DNA of 5,084 nt from Globobulimina sp. (Eukaryota > Foraminifera > Rotaliida), in the NCBI GenBank assembly GCA_003354225.1, contig PIVH01000733.1, positions 1 to 5,084 of the forward strand, given 5' to 3'. Each line of letters starts with the position of its first letter. Position 1 is the first letter of the stretch. The notes below the pieces were generated by a model. That model was not told where the DNA came from, did not search any database, and worked only from the letters and a program-made list of their open reading frames with translations. Positions 5,074-5,084 of this stretch are shown one piece after another. Made by a program: the position numbers and the translations under genes.

Positions 5074-5084
5074 TATTTTCAGCG
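5067..5084 (+). other. Possible splice acceptor at the window end
   Basis: TTATTTTATTTTCAG|CG is a pyrimidine-rich tract ending in CAG, two bases before the window ends. It would suit the 3' end of an intron for a downstream plus-strand exon that is not visible here. It overlaps the second 17-base repeat. Confidence 0.3.

Noticed and set aside
1-5084. tRNA, rRNA or other structured RNA genes
   Set aside because: I found no cloverleaf with T-loop consensus and no conserved ribosomal RNA core on either strand.

Overview
The window looks like nuclear DNA of a compact, AT-rich eukaryote. The reasons are two candidate spliceosomal introns whose phases agree in one minus-strand gene (GTAATT...AAG and GTAAGT...CAG), ORFs without Shine-Dalgarno sites, AT-rich spacers, and a membrane-anchored dual-specificity-type phosphatase. 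The lineage cannot be fixed from the sequence; a protist or a micro-metazoan would both fit, and a large DNA virus is not strictly excluded.

The AT-rich left part (about 1-3340) holds, in order: a 630-base spacer with small repeats but no convincing gene; a plus-strand membrane phosphatase (631-1494); a convergent minus-strand gene reconstructed here as three exons (1562-2283), whose product has a CGW...CxxCxR pattern reminiscent of the Rsm1/NIPA zinc-binding domain; a plus-strand GlcG/HbpS-type (DUF336) small protein (2486-2887); and a possible minus-strand basic protein (2784-3101) converging on it. A repeat-rich block (3125-3311) follows.

The right part (about 3343-4996) changes abruptly, by eye, to GC-rich, CpG-containing DNA with different codon use. 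It carries a 5'-truncated tyrosine recombinase C-terminus (box II His, Arg, Trp and the Tyr nucleophile are present) and, 65 bases further on the same strand, an unusual long ORF: N-terminal four-Cys zinc ribbon, one in-frame TGA, coiled coil, Arg/Ser-rich basic region, a probable intron or frameshift, a Cys-containing possibly beta-rich domain, a triple seven-residue repeat and an acidic tail. A 17-base direct repeat lies just behind it. The simplest reading is a partial or decaying mobile element (DIRS, Crypton or a related tyrosine-recombinase element) in an AT-rich host; the second ORF matches no family I can name.

The left-hand genes show no common pathway. The right-hand pair may be one functional unit, recombinase plus nucleic-acid-binding partner, but that is inference from adjacency, strand and base composition.
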